12,655 nt of DNA from Dongia_A sp035274225 (lineage in GTDB: Bacteria; Pseudomonadota; Alphaproteobacteria; Dongiales; Dongiaceae). The translations under genes and the position numbers were made by a program. The notes under the pieces are model-generated. The model saw only the letters and a list, made by a program, of their open reading frames with translations. It was not told where the DNA came from and ran no database searches. Shown here in pieces: positions 1 through 6,659 of the stretch. Numbering within the stretch: the stretch's first letter is position 1; each line of letters opens with the position of its first letter. The stretch is from positions 1-12,655 of the forward strand of contig DATEOK010000438.1 of assembly GCA_035274225.1 (NCBI GenBank), written 5' to 3'.

Positions 1-361
1 AGCACGCAGATCGCTCCGCACACCACGTCACCACAACAACCAAATCCAAGATCCAACGGTCAGCACAAAAGCTCCGATACCAATCCAAAGCCCGCCGCCC
101 GCGAATCCCTTCTCTCAATATGAACTTGTCAAATAGCAGGAGCGTCGCACACGCGATGCTCAGGCCGATTCGGCCGGAGGCAAACGCGCAATATAGCGAT
201 GCCAAATGGGTGATTCAAGCGCCACTCGGGCGCATCACCCGCAGATCCAACAGCAATTTTTTGCTGCTGTTTCCGGAGCCGACCAAGAACCAGCGGCCCC
301 GTTCGACGGCGCGGTTTCTAGTCGAGTCTGAGGGGGGTGTAAAGAGGAAAACGCAACAATC

Positions 362-370
362 TTATCCACA
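362..370 (+). promoter_or_regulatory. Single DnaA-box-like 9-mer (TTATCCACA)
   Basis: The 9-mer TTATCCACA is an exact match to the classical high-affinity DnaA box TTATNCACA. Only one copy was seen and no AT-rich unwinding element or cluster of boxes is apparent, so this is not evidence for a replication origin. It may be a chance match or an isolated DnaA site about 150 bases ahead of the chromate-resistance operon. Confidence 0.3.
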
Positions 371-391
371 ACCCGTGTCATCTAGGTGGGG

Positions 392-420
392 TTGACCCCC
401 GCCTGCAGCAAGCCCAGAAT
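392..420 (+). promoter_or_regulatory. Possible sigma70 promoter for the chromate operon
   Basis: TTGACC at 392-397 resembles a -35 box (5 of 6) and is followed after 17 bases by CAGAAT at 415-420, a 4-of-6 match to the -10 consensus. The expected transcription start is near 427, giving a leader of roughly 95 bases before the start codon at 521. The spacing is ideal but the -10 is mediocre, and no operator for a chromate-responsive regulator was recognised. Confidence 0.3.
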
Positions 421-489
421 CCCTGTGTCGGGACATCGCAGACTCCCGGCTTCCCAAGATGCCTGGCATCCAAGCTCTGCTCGACCTGA

Positions 490-513
490 TTGCGCTTCGT
501 GCGCAAAGGAGAG
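490..513 (+). promoter_or_regulatory. Hairpin abutting the Shine-Dalgarno of the rhodanese-ChrB gene
   Basis: TTGCGC (490-495) and GCGCAA (501-506) form a perfect 6-bp stem with a 5-base loop. The Shine-Dalgarno AAGGAG occupies 506-511, nine bases ahead of the ATG at 521, so the last base of the stem touches it. The good ribosome binding site is the main reason for choosing 521 over upstream in-frame starts. A regulatory role for the hairpin is inference only. Confidence 0.4.
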
Positions 514-520
514 CTGTGCC

Positions 521-1348
521 ATGGCATCCGAAATCCAGAAATCTCTCGCCATTTCAGCCGCCGAATTGGCCCGTACTCTCGGCTCCGCCCGCCATCCGCT
601 GGTTGTGGATGTCCGGCGCCACGCCGCCTATTCCGCATCGCAGCATCTGATCTGCGGCAGCCTCTATCGGCCGCCGGAACAGGTCGCGACCTGGTCCCGC
701 GACCTGCCGGCCAACAAGCCAGTCGTCGTCACCTGCGTGCACGGCCACGAAGTGGGTCAGACCGCCGCGGCCGAATTGCGTGCCGCCGGCTTCGACGCCC
801 GATACCTTGCCGGCGGCGTCGAGGGTTGGATCGAGGCGGGCCATCCGCACCTGCGCAAGACCGAAATCTATGACGGCACGCGGGCCACGACCTGGATCAC
901 GCGGGCGCGACCGAAGATCGATCGCATCGCCTGTCCCTGGCTGATCCGCCGCTTCATCGATCCGCTCGCCGACTTCCACTACGTGCCGTCGGACGAGGTG
1001 ATCCCCGAGGCCAGCACGCGCAACGCGATTCCGTTCGACATCTCGGGCGTGCCATTCTCCCACCGCGGCGAAACTTGCACATTCGATTCCATGATCGAGG
1101 ATTTCGGATTGAGCGACCAGACACTCCACCGGCTCGCGCGCATCGTGCGCGGCGCCGATACCTCGCGCCTCGACCTGACGGCGCAATCCGCCGGGCTCTA
1201 CGCCATCTCCCTCGGCCTCGGCGATCTGATCGAGGACGACCATGCGCTGCTGGAGACCGGGTTCTCGCTCTATGACGGGCTCTATCGTTGGCAGCGCGAC
1301 CTCACGAAGGAAACGCACGCCTTGCCGCCGCTGGAGGTGGCACGATGA
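521..1348 (+). CDS. Rhodanese-ChrB_C chromate resistance protein
   Basis: A 275-residue cytoplasmic protein with no signal peptide or membrane segment. Residues ~10-110 form a rhodanese domain: the VVDVRRHAAY strand, the active-site loop with Cys72 (TCVHGHEV, 71-78) and the closing YLAGGVEGWIEAG motif. Residues ~122-265 match the ChrB C-terminal domain, with the signature KIDRIACPWLIRRFID (132-147) and HLARIVRGAD-like helices. The family is usually annotated as sulfurtransferase/chromate resistance protein. ChrB proteins are tied to chromate sensing or resistance, but the substrate of this rhodanese fusion is not established. The usual ChrB N-terminal regulatory domain is replaced by the rhodanese, so a repressor role is doubtful. 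The start at 521 has AAGGAG nine bases upstream; the longer frame from 386 adds 45 residues with no family resemblance. Its stop overlaps the chrA start (ATGA), implying one operon with translational coupling. Confidence 0.88.
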   Translation: MASEIQKSLAISAAELARTLGSARHPLVVDVRRHAAYSASQHLICGSLYRPPEQVATWSRDLPANKPVVVTCVHGHEVGQTAAAELRAAGFDARYLAGGVEGWIEAGHPHLRKTEIYDGTRATTWITRARPKIDRIACPWLIRRFIDPLADFHYVPSDEVIPEASTRNAIPFDISGVPFSHRGETCTFDSMIEDFGLSDQTLHRLARIVRGADTSRLDLTAQSAGLYAISLGLGDLIEDDHALLETGFSLYDGLYRWQRDLTKETHALPPLEVAR

Positions 1349-2652
1349 GCGAGGCGCATCCCAGCTTCGCCGAGGCAACCAAGCTCTGGTTCAAGGTCGG
1401 TTGCCTCGGCTTCGGCGGCCCGGCGGGCCAGATCGCCCTCATGCATCGGCTGGTGGTCGACGAGCGCAAATGGGTCGGCGAAGCGCAGTTTCTGCACGCG
1501 CTCAATTTCTGCATGCTGCTGCCCGGACCAGAGGCGCAGCAGCTCGCCACCTACATCGGCTGGCTGCTGCATGGCGTGCGCGGCGGCCTGGTCGCCGGCA
1601 TCCTGTTCGTGCTGCCGGGCTTCTGCGTCATCCTTGCCTTGAGCGCAGCCTATGCGGCCTTCGGGCAATTGCCGTGGCTGATGGGCGTGTTCTTCGGCTT
1701 GAAATGCGCCGTCATCGCTCTGGTGGCCGAAGCGTTATGGCGTGTCGCCAAGCGCGCGCTCAAGCAGCCGATGCATGTCGTGGTCGCAGCGCTCGCGCTT
1801 CTCGCGCTGTTCGTGTTCCGGATTCCGTTTCCGATCGTGATCCTGGTCGCCGCGATCATCGGCTTTGGCCTGGCGTGGCGATCCGATGGAGCTGCCTTCA
1901 AAGGCGCCGATGAAAGGATCCTCGAGCAAACCGCGAACGCGCCGCGGCCGTTCCGTACCATGGTCATCGGCGCTCTGCTTTGGCTGGGGCCGATCGCGCT
2001 GCTTGCCCTGCTCCTGGGTGGCGACCAGATCTTCCCGCAGATGGGCCTGTTCTTTGCCAAGATGGCGGTCGTCACCTTCGGCGGCGCCTATGCCGTCCTC
2101 GCCTACGTCGCGCAGCAAGCGGTGCAAGGCTACGGCTGGCTCACCACCGGCAACATGATCGATGGCCTGGCGCTCGCCGAGACAACGCCGGGGCCGCTGA
2201 TCCTGGTGCTAAGCTTCGTCGGTTTCTACGCCGCGCACCAACAGCCCGGCGCGCTCGCGCCGATGCTCGCCGGCACGCTCGGCGCGCTCTTCGTCACCTG
2301 GGTCACCTTCGTGCCGAGCTTCATCTGGATCTTTCTCGGTGCGCCGTACATCGAACGCCTGCGCCAGAATCGTTATCTATCGGCGGCGCTGGCGATGGTC
2401 ACGGCGGCGGTGGTGGGCGTGATCGCGAATCTCGCCCTGTGGTTCGCGCTCCATGTGCTGTTCCGGAACGTGAGCGAGGTCTCATTCGGGGTGGCCACAT
2501 TCGCCTGGCCGGATTGGCGCAGCGCCGATCTCGTGGCAATCGGCCTCTCGATCGCCGCGGCACTGGCGCTGCTGCATTGGCGCGTGAACCTGGTGAAGGT
2601 GCTACTGGCCAGCGGTGCGATCGGCTATCTCGCCCACGCGGCGATCGGTTAG
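1345..2652 (+). CDS. chrA: Chromate transporter ChrA, long-chain CHR family
   Basis: A 435-residue inner-membrane protein of the CHR family, which expels chromate from the cytoplasm. It is the long-chain form with two homologous halves: residues ~10-180 and ~205-430. The first half carries LGFGGPAGQ (21-29) and LPGPEAQQL (59-67). The second carries the matching VTFGGAYAVL (243-252) and TPGPLIL (281-287). Many hydrophobic segments fit about ten to twelve membrane spans, and ~435 residues is typical of the long-chain subgroup. The start at 1345 sits within the stop of the upstream gene (ATGA) and gives the usual MSEAHPSFAEATKLWFKVG beginning; an alternative ATG at 1288 would add 19 atypical residues. 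The TAG stop at 2650-2652 overlaps the TAA of the convergent gene. Sulfate or another oxyanion cannot be excluded as substrate. Confidence 0.93.
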   Translation: MSEAHPSFAEATKLWFKVGCLGFGGPAGQIALMHRLVVDERKWVGEAQFLHALNFCMLLPGPEAQQLATYIGWLLHGVRGGLVAGILFVLPGFCVILALSAAYAAFGQLPWLMGVFFGLKCAVIALVAEALWRVAKRALKQPMHVVVAALALLALFVFRIPFPIVILVAAIIGFGLAWRSDGAAFKGADERILEQTANAPRPFRTMVIGALLWLGPIALLALLLGGDQIFPQMGLFFAKMAVVTFGGAYAVLAYVAQQAVQGYGWLTTGNMIDGLALAETTPGPLILVLSFVGFYAAHQQPGALAPMLAGTLGALFVTWVTFVPSFIWIFLGAPYIERLRQNRYLSAALAMVTAAVVGVIANLALWFALHVLFRNVSEVSFGVATFAWPDWRSADLVAIGLSIAAALALLHWRVNLVKVLLASGAIGYLAHAAIG

Positions 2653-3110
2653 AATAAGCCGAGGGTCCGCAGCTCTGCGAGCATGTCGGCCGGCATGTCG
2701 CCCTCCGCCGCGGCATTGGCGAGGGCTTGCCGCTGGTTCGGCAGATCGGGCGGTGAATCGTCCGCCTCCAGATAGCGCCAGCCCTGAAAGGCGCGCCGCG
2801 GCCGCGGCTCGACCAAGATCACCTTCGGGTCATAGATGATGGCGCAATATTCCTGGCCGTCCGTATCCCTGACCTCGTCCAGGCGTAGAATCCGGTGTCG
2901 GACACGGATGGTGCCGCGGATCACCCAGAACAACGAACCACCGTCGAGCACCTCTTCGTCGCGCTTCGGGCGCATGCGGGTCCAATGGTGATCCTCAACC
3001 GGTTTCTTGCTCTTGCGCTTGAGCGCTTGCTTGACCAGGCGCTCATGCTCCTGGACCAGTTGCGTGACGTCGCTGATGCCGACACAGAGTTTGATAAGAT
3101 TGACGGTCAT
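2649..3110 (-). CDS. DUF1489 family protein
   Basis: A 153-residue soluble protein, matching the normal length of this alphaproteobacterial family of unknown function. Recognisable family hallmarks are IKLCVG near the N terminus (6-11), RDEEVLDGGSLFWVIRG (50-66), the RVRHRIL segment (69-75), and EPRPRRAFQGWRYLE (101-115) followed by a Pro/Asp-rich turn. No catalytic motif, signal peptide or membrane segment is visible. The conserved basic and aromatic residues could suggest nucleic-acid contact, but that is speculation. The gene is convergent with chrA, sharing four bases at the stops, and divergent from the lipoprotein gene, with 79 bases between the two start codons. The ribosome binding site is weak (GCGAGA-like), but the start is supported by the family-typical N terminus. 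Confidence 0.85.
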   Translation of the reverse strand: MTVNLIKLCVGISDVTQLVQEHERLVKQALKRKSKKPVEDHHWTRMRPKRDEEVLDGGSLFWVIRGTIRVRHRILRLDEVRDTDGQEYCAIIYDPKVILVEPRPRRAFQGWRYLEADDSPPDLPNQRQALANAAAEGDMPADMLAELRTLGLF

Positions 3111-3189
3111 ATCTCGCGAAATCGTGATGCTTGGTTTGCAGGCCGGTGGTCGTCAAATGAGCCTGAAGAGATTCCCTGTGGAGGCGGCG

Positions 3190-3711
3190 ATGTCCAGACT
3201 TCTTGCAATCTTTCTGATCGGCGCCCTGGCCGCCGGCTGCACGCCAGGGCGGATCGACCGGGTTCGGGTGGAGTCCGGCTACGATCCGGTGCAATACCGA
3301 TTTGTCCCATACAATCGCGCCATGAAGGCCGACGTGTCCGGCAACCCCTTCGGCATGGACCAGCAGGCCTTCAACACGCTGGTGTCCGAGACCATCCAGC
3401 CGCCGGGCGTGCAACCGAGCGACGGCAGCCCGTACCGGGTCCATCTCGCCTTCAATGGCTCGACCAGCGTGAACAAGGACTTGGCATGCCGCGCGTCGGG
3501 TGGCGGCGTGCGCAGCGGCGATATGACCCTGGTGGCGGCTTTGTGCCCGGGAACCGGGGCGGCGCTCGCCTTCCTGACGGGATCGGTTTCCGACATCGCG
3601 GGGCCGGACGATCCACGGTTCCACCAGTTCGTCCGCTCTTCGGTGGTCAAGCTTTTCCCGCCGCAGACCGAGGACAATCGCAACGAGTTCTGCTTCATTC
3701 CGGGTTGCTAG
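3190..3711 (+). CDS. Predicted lipoprotein of unknown function
   Basis: A 173-residue protein beginning with a bacterial lipoprotein signal: positively charged MSR, a hydrophobic core (LLAIFLIGAL) and the lipobox AAGC with Cys17 as the predicted acylation site. It is therefore probably membrane-anchored, facing the periplasm. The mature part contains YDPVQYRFVPYNRAMKADVSGNPFG and a segment ending in FNGSTSVNKDLAC, plus three later cysteines (C-terminal pair FCFIPGC) that could form disulfides. I do not recognise a characterised family. The start at 3190 is chosen because GGAGG (3180-3184) lies five bases upstream and the lipobox is at the correct distance; in-frame starts at 3007 or 3157 would place residues ahead of the signal. 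The 3' end overlaps the hydrolase remnant on the other strand by 17 bases. It appears monocistronic. Confidence 0.8.
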   Translation: MSRLLAIFLIGALAAGCTPGRIDRVRVESGYDPVQYRFVPYNRAMKADVSGNPFGMDQQAFNTLVSETIQPPGVQPSDGSPYRVHLAFNGSTSVNKDLACRASGGGVRSGDMTLVAALCPGTGAALAFLTGSVSDIAGPDDPRFHQFVRSSVVKLFPPQTEDNRNEFCFIPGC

Positions 3712-4000
3712 TGGTTTTGCTGTCCGCAACGCGCGAGCCGCCGGCATCGACAACGATGGTGACATCGTGCGCAGCCGCCGCCACCTCGATCGCCGTCTGC
3801 AGCACGCAGACATGCGCCTCGATGCCGAAGATCACCGTCTGCCGATCGGGCACCGATACAGCGGCACGCAAAACAGGATTGGCGAAGCAGAATTCGACCT
3901 TGTCATGCACCGCGCTGGCCGGGGCGAGATTGGCCAGCTCCGTTCGCCCTATCAATTCTGGGCTAAGTGCAAAGTATGCGCCAAGCGGTTGAATTGACAA
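3695..4000 (-). pseudogene. Truncated isochorismatase-like cysteine hydrolase remnant
   Basis: The minus-strand translation holds the central and C-terminal part of an isochorismatase-family hydrolase. DKVEF carries the family's catalytic lysine, and GIEAHVCVLQTAIE carries the nucleophilic cysteine with its conserved surroundings, followed by VTIVVDAGGSR. The family normally has about 180 residues and a catalytic Asp near the N terminus (LLVVDVQ-like); that half is absent, and the DNA where it would lie is the helicase promoter and coding region. The C-terminal helix region is also lost: after GSRVADS the frame runs into unrelated residues and stops inside the lipoprotein gene. The only start candidate is a TTG at 3998-4000, lying in the helicase promoter. 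I infer a decayed gene fragment rather than a working enzyme; a short expressed protein cannot be excluded. Confidence 0.7.
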
Positions 4001-4021
4001 AGTTTGCGCTATCCCTATAGT
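3994..4021 (+). promoter_or_regulatory. Near-consensus sigma70 promoter for rhlE
   Basis: A perfect -35 box TTGACA (3994-3999) is followed after 16 bases by TATAGT (4016-4021), five of six matches to TATAAT. Predicted transcription starts near 4028, giving an ~80-base leader before the helicase start at 4109. The leader contains a small GC-rich hairpin, TCGCC/GGCGA, at 4067-4080. The promoter lies inside the hydrolase remnant on the opposite strand. It is the strongest promoter-like sequence I noticed in the window. Confidence 0.7.
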
Positions 4022-4108
4022 GCGCGCGACCTTTCGGCAGCGGGATCGGGCTCCCCCTGCTCACTTTCGCCCTTCGGCGATCACAGTAAATGCCCGCATC
4101 TTGAGATA

Positions 4109-5623
4109 ATGACGTTCGAAGAACTGGGGCTCAGCCCCACTATCCTGCAAGCGATTGCCGAAGTCGGCTATCAGCAGCCCACCCCCATCCAAGCCCAAGC
4201 AATTCCAGTGGTTCTCATGGGCCGCGATGTCCTGGGCTGCGCCCAGACCGGCACCGGAAAGACCGCCGGCTTCACCCTACCCATGATCGAGATTTTGAGC
4301 AGCGGCCGGGCCAAGGCCCGCATGCCGCGCTCCCTGATCCTGGAGCCGACTCGGGAGCTGGCCGCCCAGGTGGCCGAGAGCTTCGAGAAGTATGGCAAGA
4401 ACGCAAACCTGAGTTACGCGCTGCTCATAGGTGGCGAGAGCTTTGTCGACCAGGAAAAGAAGCTGGACCGCGGCGTCGACGTGCTGATCGCCACGCCCGG
4501 CCGCCTGATCGACCTGTTCGAGCGTGGCAAGATCCTGATGAACGACGTCAAGATCCTGGTGATCGACGAAGCCGACCGCATGCTCGACATGGGTTTCATC
4601 CCGGACGTCGAGCGCATCGTCGGCCTGCTGCCGAAGCTGCGCCAGACCCTGTTCTTCTCCGCCACCATGGCGCCGGAGATCCGCAAGCTGGCCGACGCGT
4701 TCCTGATGAACCCGAAGGAGATCAGCGTCGCACCGCCGGCCACGGCGGCGAGCACCGTCGTCCAGGGCCTCGCCATCGTCGAGACCGAGATGAAGCGCGA
4801 GGCATTGCGCAAGCTGCTGCGCAGCGAGACCGTCGCCAACGCGCTGATCTTCTGCAACCGCAAGCGCGACGTCGAAATCCTGTTCAAGTCGCTGACCAAG
4901 CATGGCTTCGACGCGGTCCGCCTGCACGGTGACATGTCGCAGCCGGCGCGCACCGAGACACTCGACAAGTTCAAGAAGGGCGAAGTCCGCCTGATGGTGT
5001 GCAGCGACGTCGCCGCGCGCGGCATCGACATCAAGGGCCTCAGCCACGTCTTCTGTTTCGACGTGCCGATGCATGCCGAGGACTACATCCACCGGATCGG
5101 TCGCACCGGCCGTGCCGGCCGCGAAGGTCACGCCTACACGCTGGCGGCGCCGATCGACGGCAAGTATGTCGCGGCAATCGAGAAGCTGGTTGGAACCACG
5201 ATTCCGCGCATCGCCATCGAAGGGCTGGATGGCGCCGCTCTGTCTAGCGGGCGCGAACATCGCGGCCGTGGTGGTCGCCATGACCGCGGGCGCCAACAGC
5301 AGGAAAAGCGCCAGCGCAAGGCCGAAAAGGTCATCGATGCGGTGGTGCCGCATCCGGAGCGCGAGATCGGCCGCCATGCCCAGTTGGAAGCCAGTGTCGC
5401 GTTGCCGGTTCCGGCCGAGAAGGAGCCGCACTTCAACCGCCATCAGCGCCGTTCCGGCGGACGTGATAATAATCAACAGGCGACCGAGCAGCATCCACCG
5501 CGGCCGGAGCGCCGTGACGGGCGGGTGCATCATCATGACGACGGCGGCCTGCCCGGCGTCGCCTTCGGCGACCATACGCCGGCCTTCCTGCTCCGCCGCG
5601 GCCGCTCCAGCGAAGCGCGCTGA
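4109..5623 (+). CDS. rhlE: DEAD-box ATP-dependent RNA helicase, RhlE type
   Basis: A 504-residue cytoplasmic DEAD-box RNA helicase that uses ATP to unwind short RNA duplexes, with family roles in ribosome assembly, RNA decay and cold adaptation. All core motifs are intact: Q motif around 21-33 (YQQPTPIQAQAIP), Walker A AQTGTGKT (45-52), PTRELA (80-85), TPGR (129-132), DEAD (153-156), SAT (184-186), LIFCNRKRD (246-254), ARGID (303-307) and HRIGRTGRAG (328-337). Beyond ~375 lies a basic, low-complexity tail rich in Arg, His and Gln, ending in GDHTPAFLLRRGR, as in other alphaproteobacterial RhlE-like proteins. The start at 4109 gives the typical MTFEELGLSP N terminus. An upstream TTG at 4004 is in frame but falls between the -35 and -10 boxes. 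The ribosome binding site is weak. The gene appears monocistronic and is followed by a hairpin 13 bases after its stop. Confidence 0.93.
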   Translation: MTFEELGLSPTILQAIAEVGYQQPTPIQAQAIPVVLMGRDVLGCAQTGTGKTAGFTLPMIEILSSGRAKARMPRSLILEPTRELAAQVAESFEKYGKNANLSYALLIGGESFVDQEKKLDRGVDVLIATPGRLIDLFERGKILMNDVKILVIDEADRMLDMGFIPDVERIVGLLPKLRQTLFFSATMAPEIRKLADAFLMNPKEISVAPPATAASTVVQGLAIVETEMKREALRKLLRSETVANALIFCNRKRDVEILFKSLTKHGFDAVRLHGDMSQPARTETLDKFKKGEVRLMVCSDVAARGIDIKGLSHVFCFDVPMHAEDYIHRIGRTGRAGREGHAYTLAAPIDGKYVAAIEKLVGTTIPRIAIEGLDGAALSSGREHRGRGGRHDRGRQQQEKRQRKAEKVIDAVVPHPEREIGRHAQLEASVALPVPAEKEPHFNRHQRRSGGRDNNQQATEQHPPRPERRDGRVHHHDDGGLPGVAFGDHTPAFLLRRGRSSEAR

Positions 5624-5626
5624 TCC

Positions 5627-5658
5627 ATAAAAAGAAGCGCGGGAGTTTCCTCCCGCGC
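5627..5658 (-). terminator. Rho-independent terminator of the secreted acidic protein gene
   Basis: GCGCGGGAG (5637-5645) and CTCCCGCGC (5650-5658) form a perfect 9-bp GC-rich stem with a 4-base loop. Read on the minus strand, the stem is followed by TTCTTTTTA, a proper U-tract, and it lies 25 bases past the stop of the minus-strand gene. On the plus strand there is no U-run after the stem, so for rhlE it could act only weakly or protect the mRNA 3' end. Confidence 0.85.
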
Positions 5659-5683
5659 CAGGCTTGCTGCAGACTATTCGCTG

Positions 5684-6502
5684 TTAGTCGGTGACAGTCT
5701 CGTCGCCGGTGTCGCCGGCATCAGCCGTGTCGCCGTCGTCCGTAGTGTCGTCGCCGGTGTCAAAGCCATGGATCGCGTTGGCCTTGTCGGCGATCTCCTG
5801 GGCCGTAGCCTGGTCCAACGCCGCCGGCTCATCGTCCGCGGTCGGATCCTCGGTCGTGCCTTCGGCCGTCTCTTCGCCAGTCGTGTCTTCGTCTGTCGGA
5901 GCTTCGTCGGTGGTCTCGATGCCGACCTTCTCGGCAACCGCCTGGACCTGGTCGGCCGTCACCGGCTTGTTGGTCATGCGGGCCATCATCTCGGCCAGAT
6001 CGTCGGTGGTCGGCGCCACCTCGTCTTCGGCAGTCGTCTCCTCGCCTTCGGCCGGCGCTTCGCCGTCCTCCGGCTCTTCGGCTGAATCGAGGAAGCCAGC
6101 CAGGGCTGCGCCGAACTCGCGGGCGGTGCCGATCGGCGAGTTCGCGCTGGCATGCGCGATCGCGTTCGGAGAGGCGTGCAGGACGCCGTTCAGCTTGCCC
6201 AGCTCGTTAGGTGCCAGACCTTCGCCTTCGGTCTCGTCGCCGTCATCTGTGGCTGCGACGTCCGAGGTCTTTGCATGACCCTTGGCATTGCCATGGGCTT
6301 CGCTGCTCTTGCCGTGGCCGCCGCCATTGCCGCCGCCGTGGCCGCCGCCATTGCCGCCACCGTTACCACCGCCGTTCCCGCCACCATTGCCATTGCCATT
6401 GCCGGCAAAGGCGGCCTGCTCAAGATCGAGCGCGGCCAGGCCAATCGGCGCGACAGCGGCGATCATGAGGGAGGTCATAAGAGTACGAATGGTTGGGTTC
6501 AT
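5684..6502 (-). CDS. Secreted Gly/Asn-rich, strongly acidic protein
   Basis: A 272-residue protein with a signal peptide (MNPTIRTLMTSLMIAAVAPIGLAAL..., probable cleavage after AFA at 33), so exported to the periplasm or beyond. The mature chain has four parts: a GN/GGGN/GGGH repeat (34-65); a Lys/His/Ser spacer; a segment (~100-138) with GKLNGVLHASPNAIAHASANSPIGTAREFG, resembling an Ala/Asn/Ser motif I recall from uncharacterised alphaproteobacterial exported proteins; and a tail (~140-272) dominated by Asp, Glu and Thr. Two short helical stretches in the tail (181-193 and 230-246) look related to each other. I know no function; candidates are cation-binding, surface or matrix protein. GAGGAA lies seven bases before the start, and a terminator follows the stop. 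It is divergent from imuA, with 213 bases between start codons. Confidence 0.78.
   Translation of the reverse strand: MNPTIRTLMTSLMIAAVAPIGLAALDLEQAAFAGNGNGNGGGNGGGNGGGNGGGHGGGNGGGHGKSSEAHGNAKGHAKTSDVAATDDGDETEGEGLAPNELGKLNGVLHASPNAIAHASANSPIGTAREFGAALAGFLDSAEEPEDGEAPAEGEETTAEDEVAPTTDDLAEMMARMTNKPVTADQVQAVAEKVGIETTDEAPTDEDTTGEETAEGTTEDPTADDEPAALDQATAQEIADKANAIHGFDTGDDTTDDGDTADAGDTGDETVTD
6311..6400 (-). repeat. In-gene 12-bp tandem repeat encoding GGGN/GGGH
   Basis: Roughly seven degenerate 12-base units on the minus strand encode Gly-Gly-Gly-Asn or Gly-Gly-Gly-His, just after the signal peptide of the acidic secreted protein. Units alternate at the fourth codon (AAT/AAC versus CAC), and the units nearest the signal peptide are more diverged at wobble positions. 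Such arrays can change length by slippage in multiples of four residues without breaking the frame. Confidence 0.75.
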
Positions 6503-6659
6503 TGTTGGCTTCCTCGTCTTGTCCTCATTGGTGGAAGGACGTTAACAACGGCCGCCTTAACCGGGCATGAACCGAAAATTCAGAAAACTGATTTATTTCA
6601 TTCAGTTAGCTGTGTTTTTTCGGAAACATTAAATGACATTCGACTGATCCCCGCGCGGC

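Larger units (their letters stand above)
1..520. other. Upstream non-coding region, no gene supported
   Basis: No convincing gene is visible in this stretch. All three plus-strand frames are open at the left edge (stops at 121, 134 and 393), but their translations are low-complexity or unfamiliar. Codon third positions in the longest frame are much less GC-rich than in the neighbouring genes. Base composition is lower in GC than the flanking coding DNA, as expected for an intergenic region. It contains a DnaA-box-like 9-mer at 362-370, a GGGGT/ACCCC mini-hairpin at 388-399, a CAGCAA-TTTT-TTGCTG mini-hairpin at 251-266, and the likely leader of the chromate operon. No tRNA or rRNA was recognised by eye. 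Confidence 0.5.

Noticed and set aside
28..115. Minus-strand stretch encoding a hydrophobic, membrane-like peptide (FAGGGLWIGIGAFVLTVGSWIWLLW) before a stop
   Set aside because: About 28 codons between two in-frame stops with no acceptable start codon or ribosome binding site; it may be a chance reading of Gly/Trp-rich codons.
251..266. CAGCAA-TTTT-TTGCTG hairpin as terminator of an upstream gene
   Set aside because: Stem is only 6 bp, low GC and the T-run is in the loop rather than after the stem.
120..395. 91-codon plus-strand open frame, open even further to the left edge
   Set aside because: No recognisable family, codon third positions far less GC-rich than neighbouring genes, no ribosome binding site, and all three plus frames are equally open near the edge.
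1..520. Chromosomal replication origin because of the DnaA box
   Set aside because: Only one box, no AT-rich unwinding region and no origin-associated genes nearby.
554..1378. Long minus-strand open frame opposite the rhodanese-ChrB gene
   Set aside because: Typical high-GC antisense shadow; the plus strand carries two recognised domains.
4277..5575. 432-codon minus-strand open frame opposite the RNA helicase
   Set aside because: Antisense shadow of rhlE, rich in Arg, Gln, Asp and His, without any domain signature.
5691..6278. Plus-strand Ser/Val-rich open frame opposite the acidic exported protein
   Set aside because: Complement of Asp/Thr/Glu-rich codons gives Ser/Val-rich translation; the minus strand has signal peptide, ribosome binding site and terminator.
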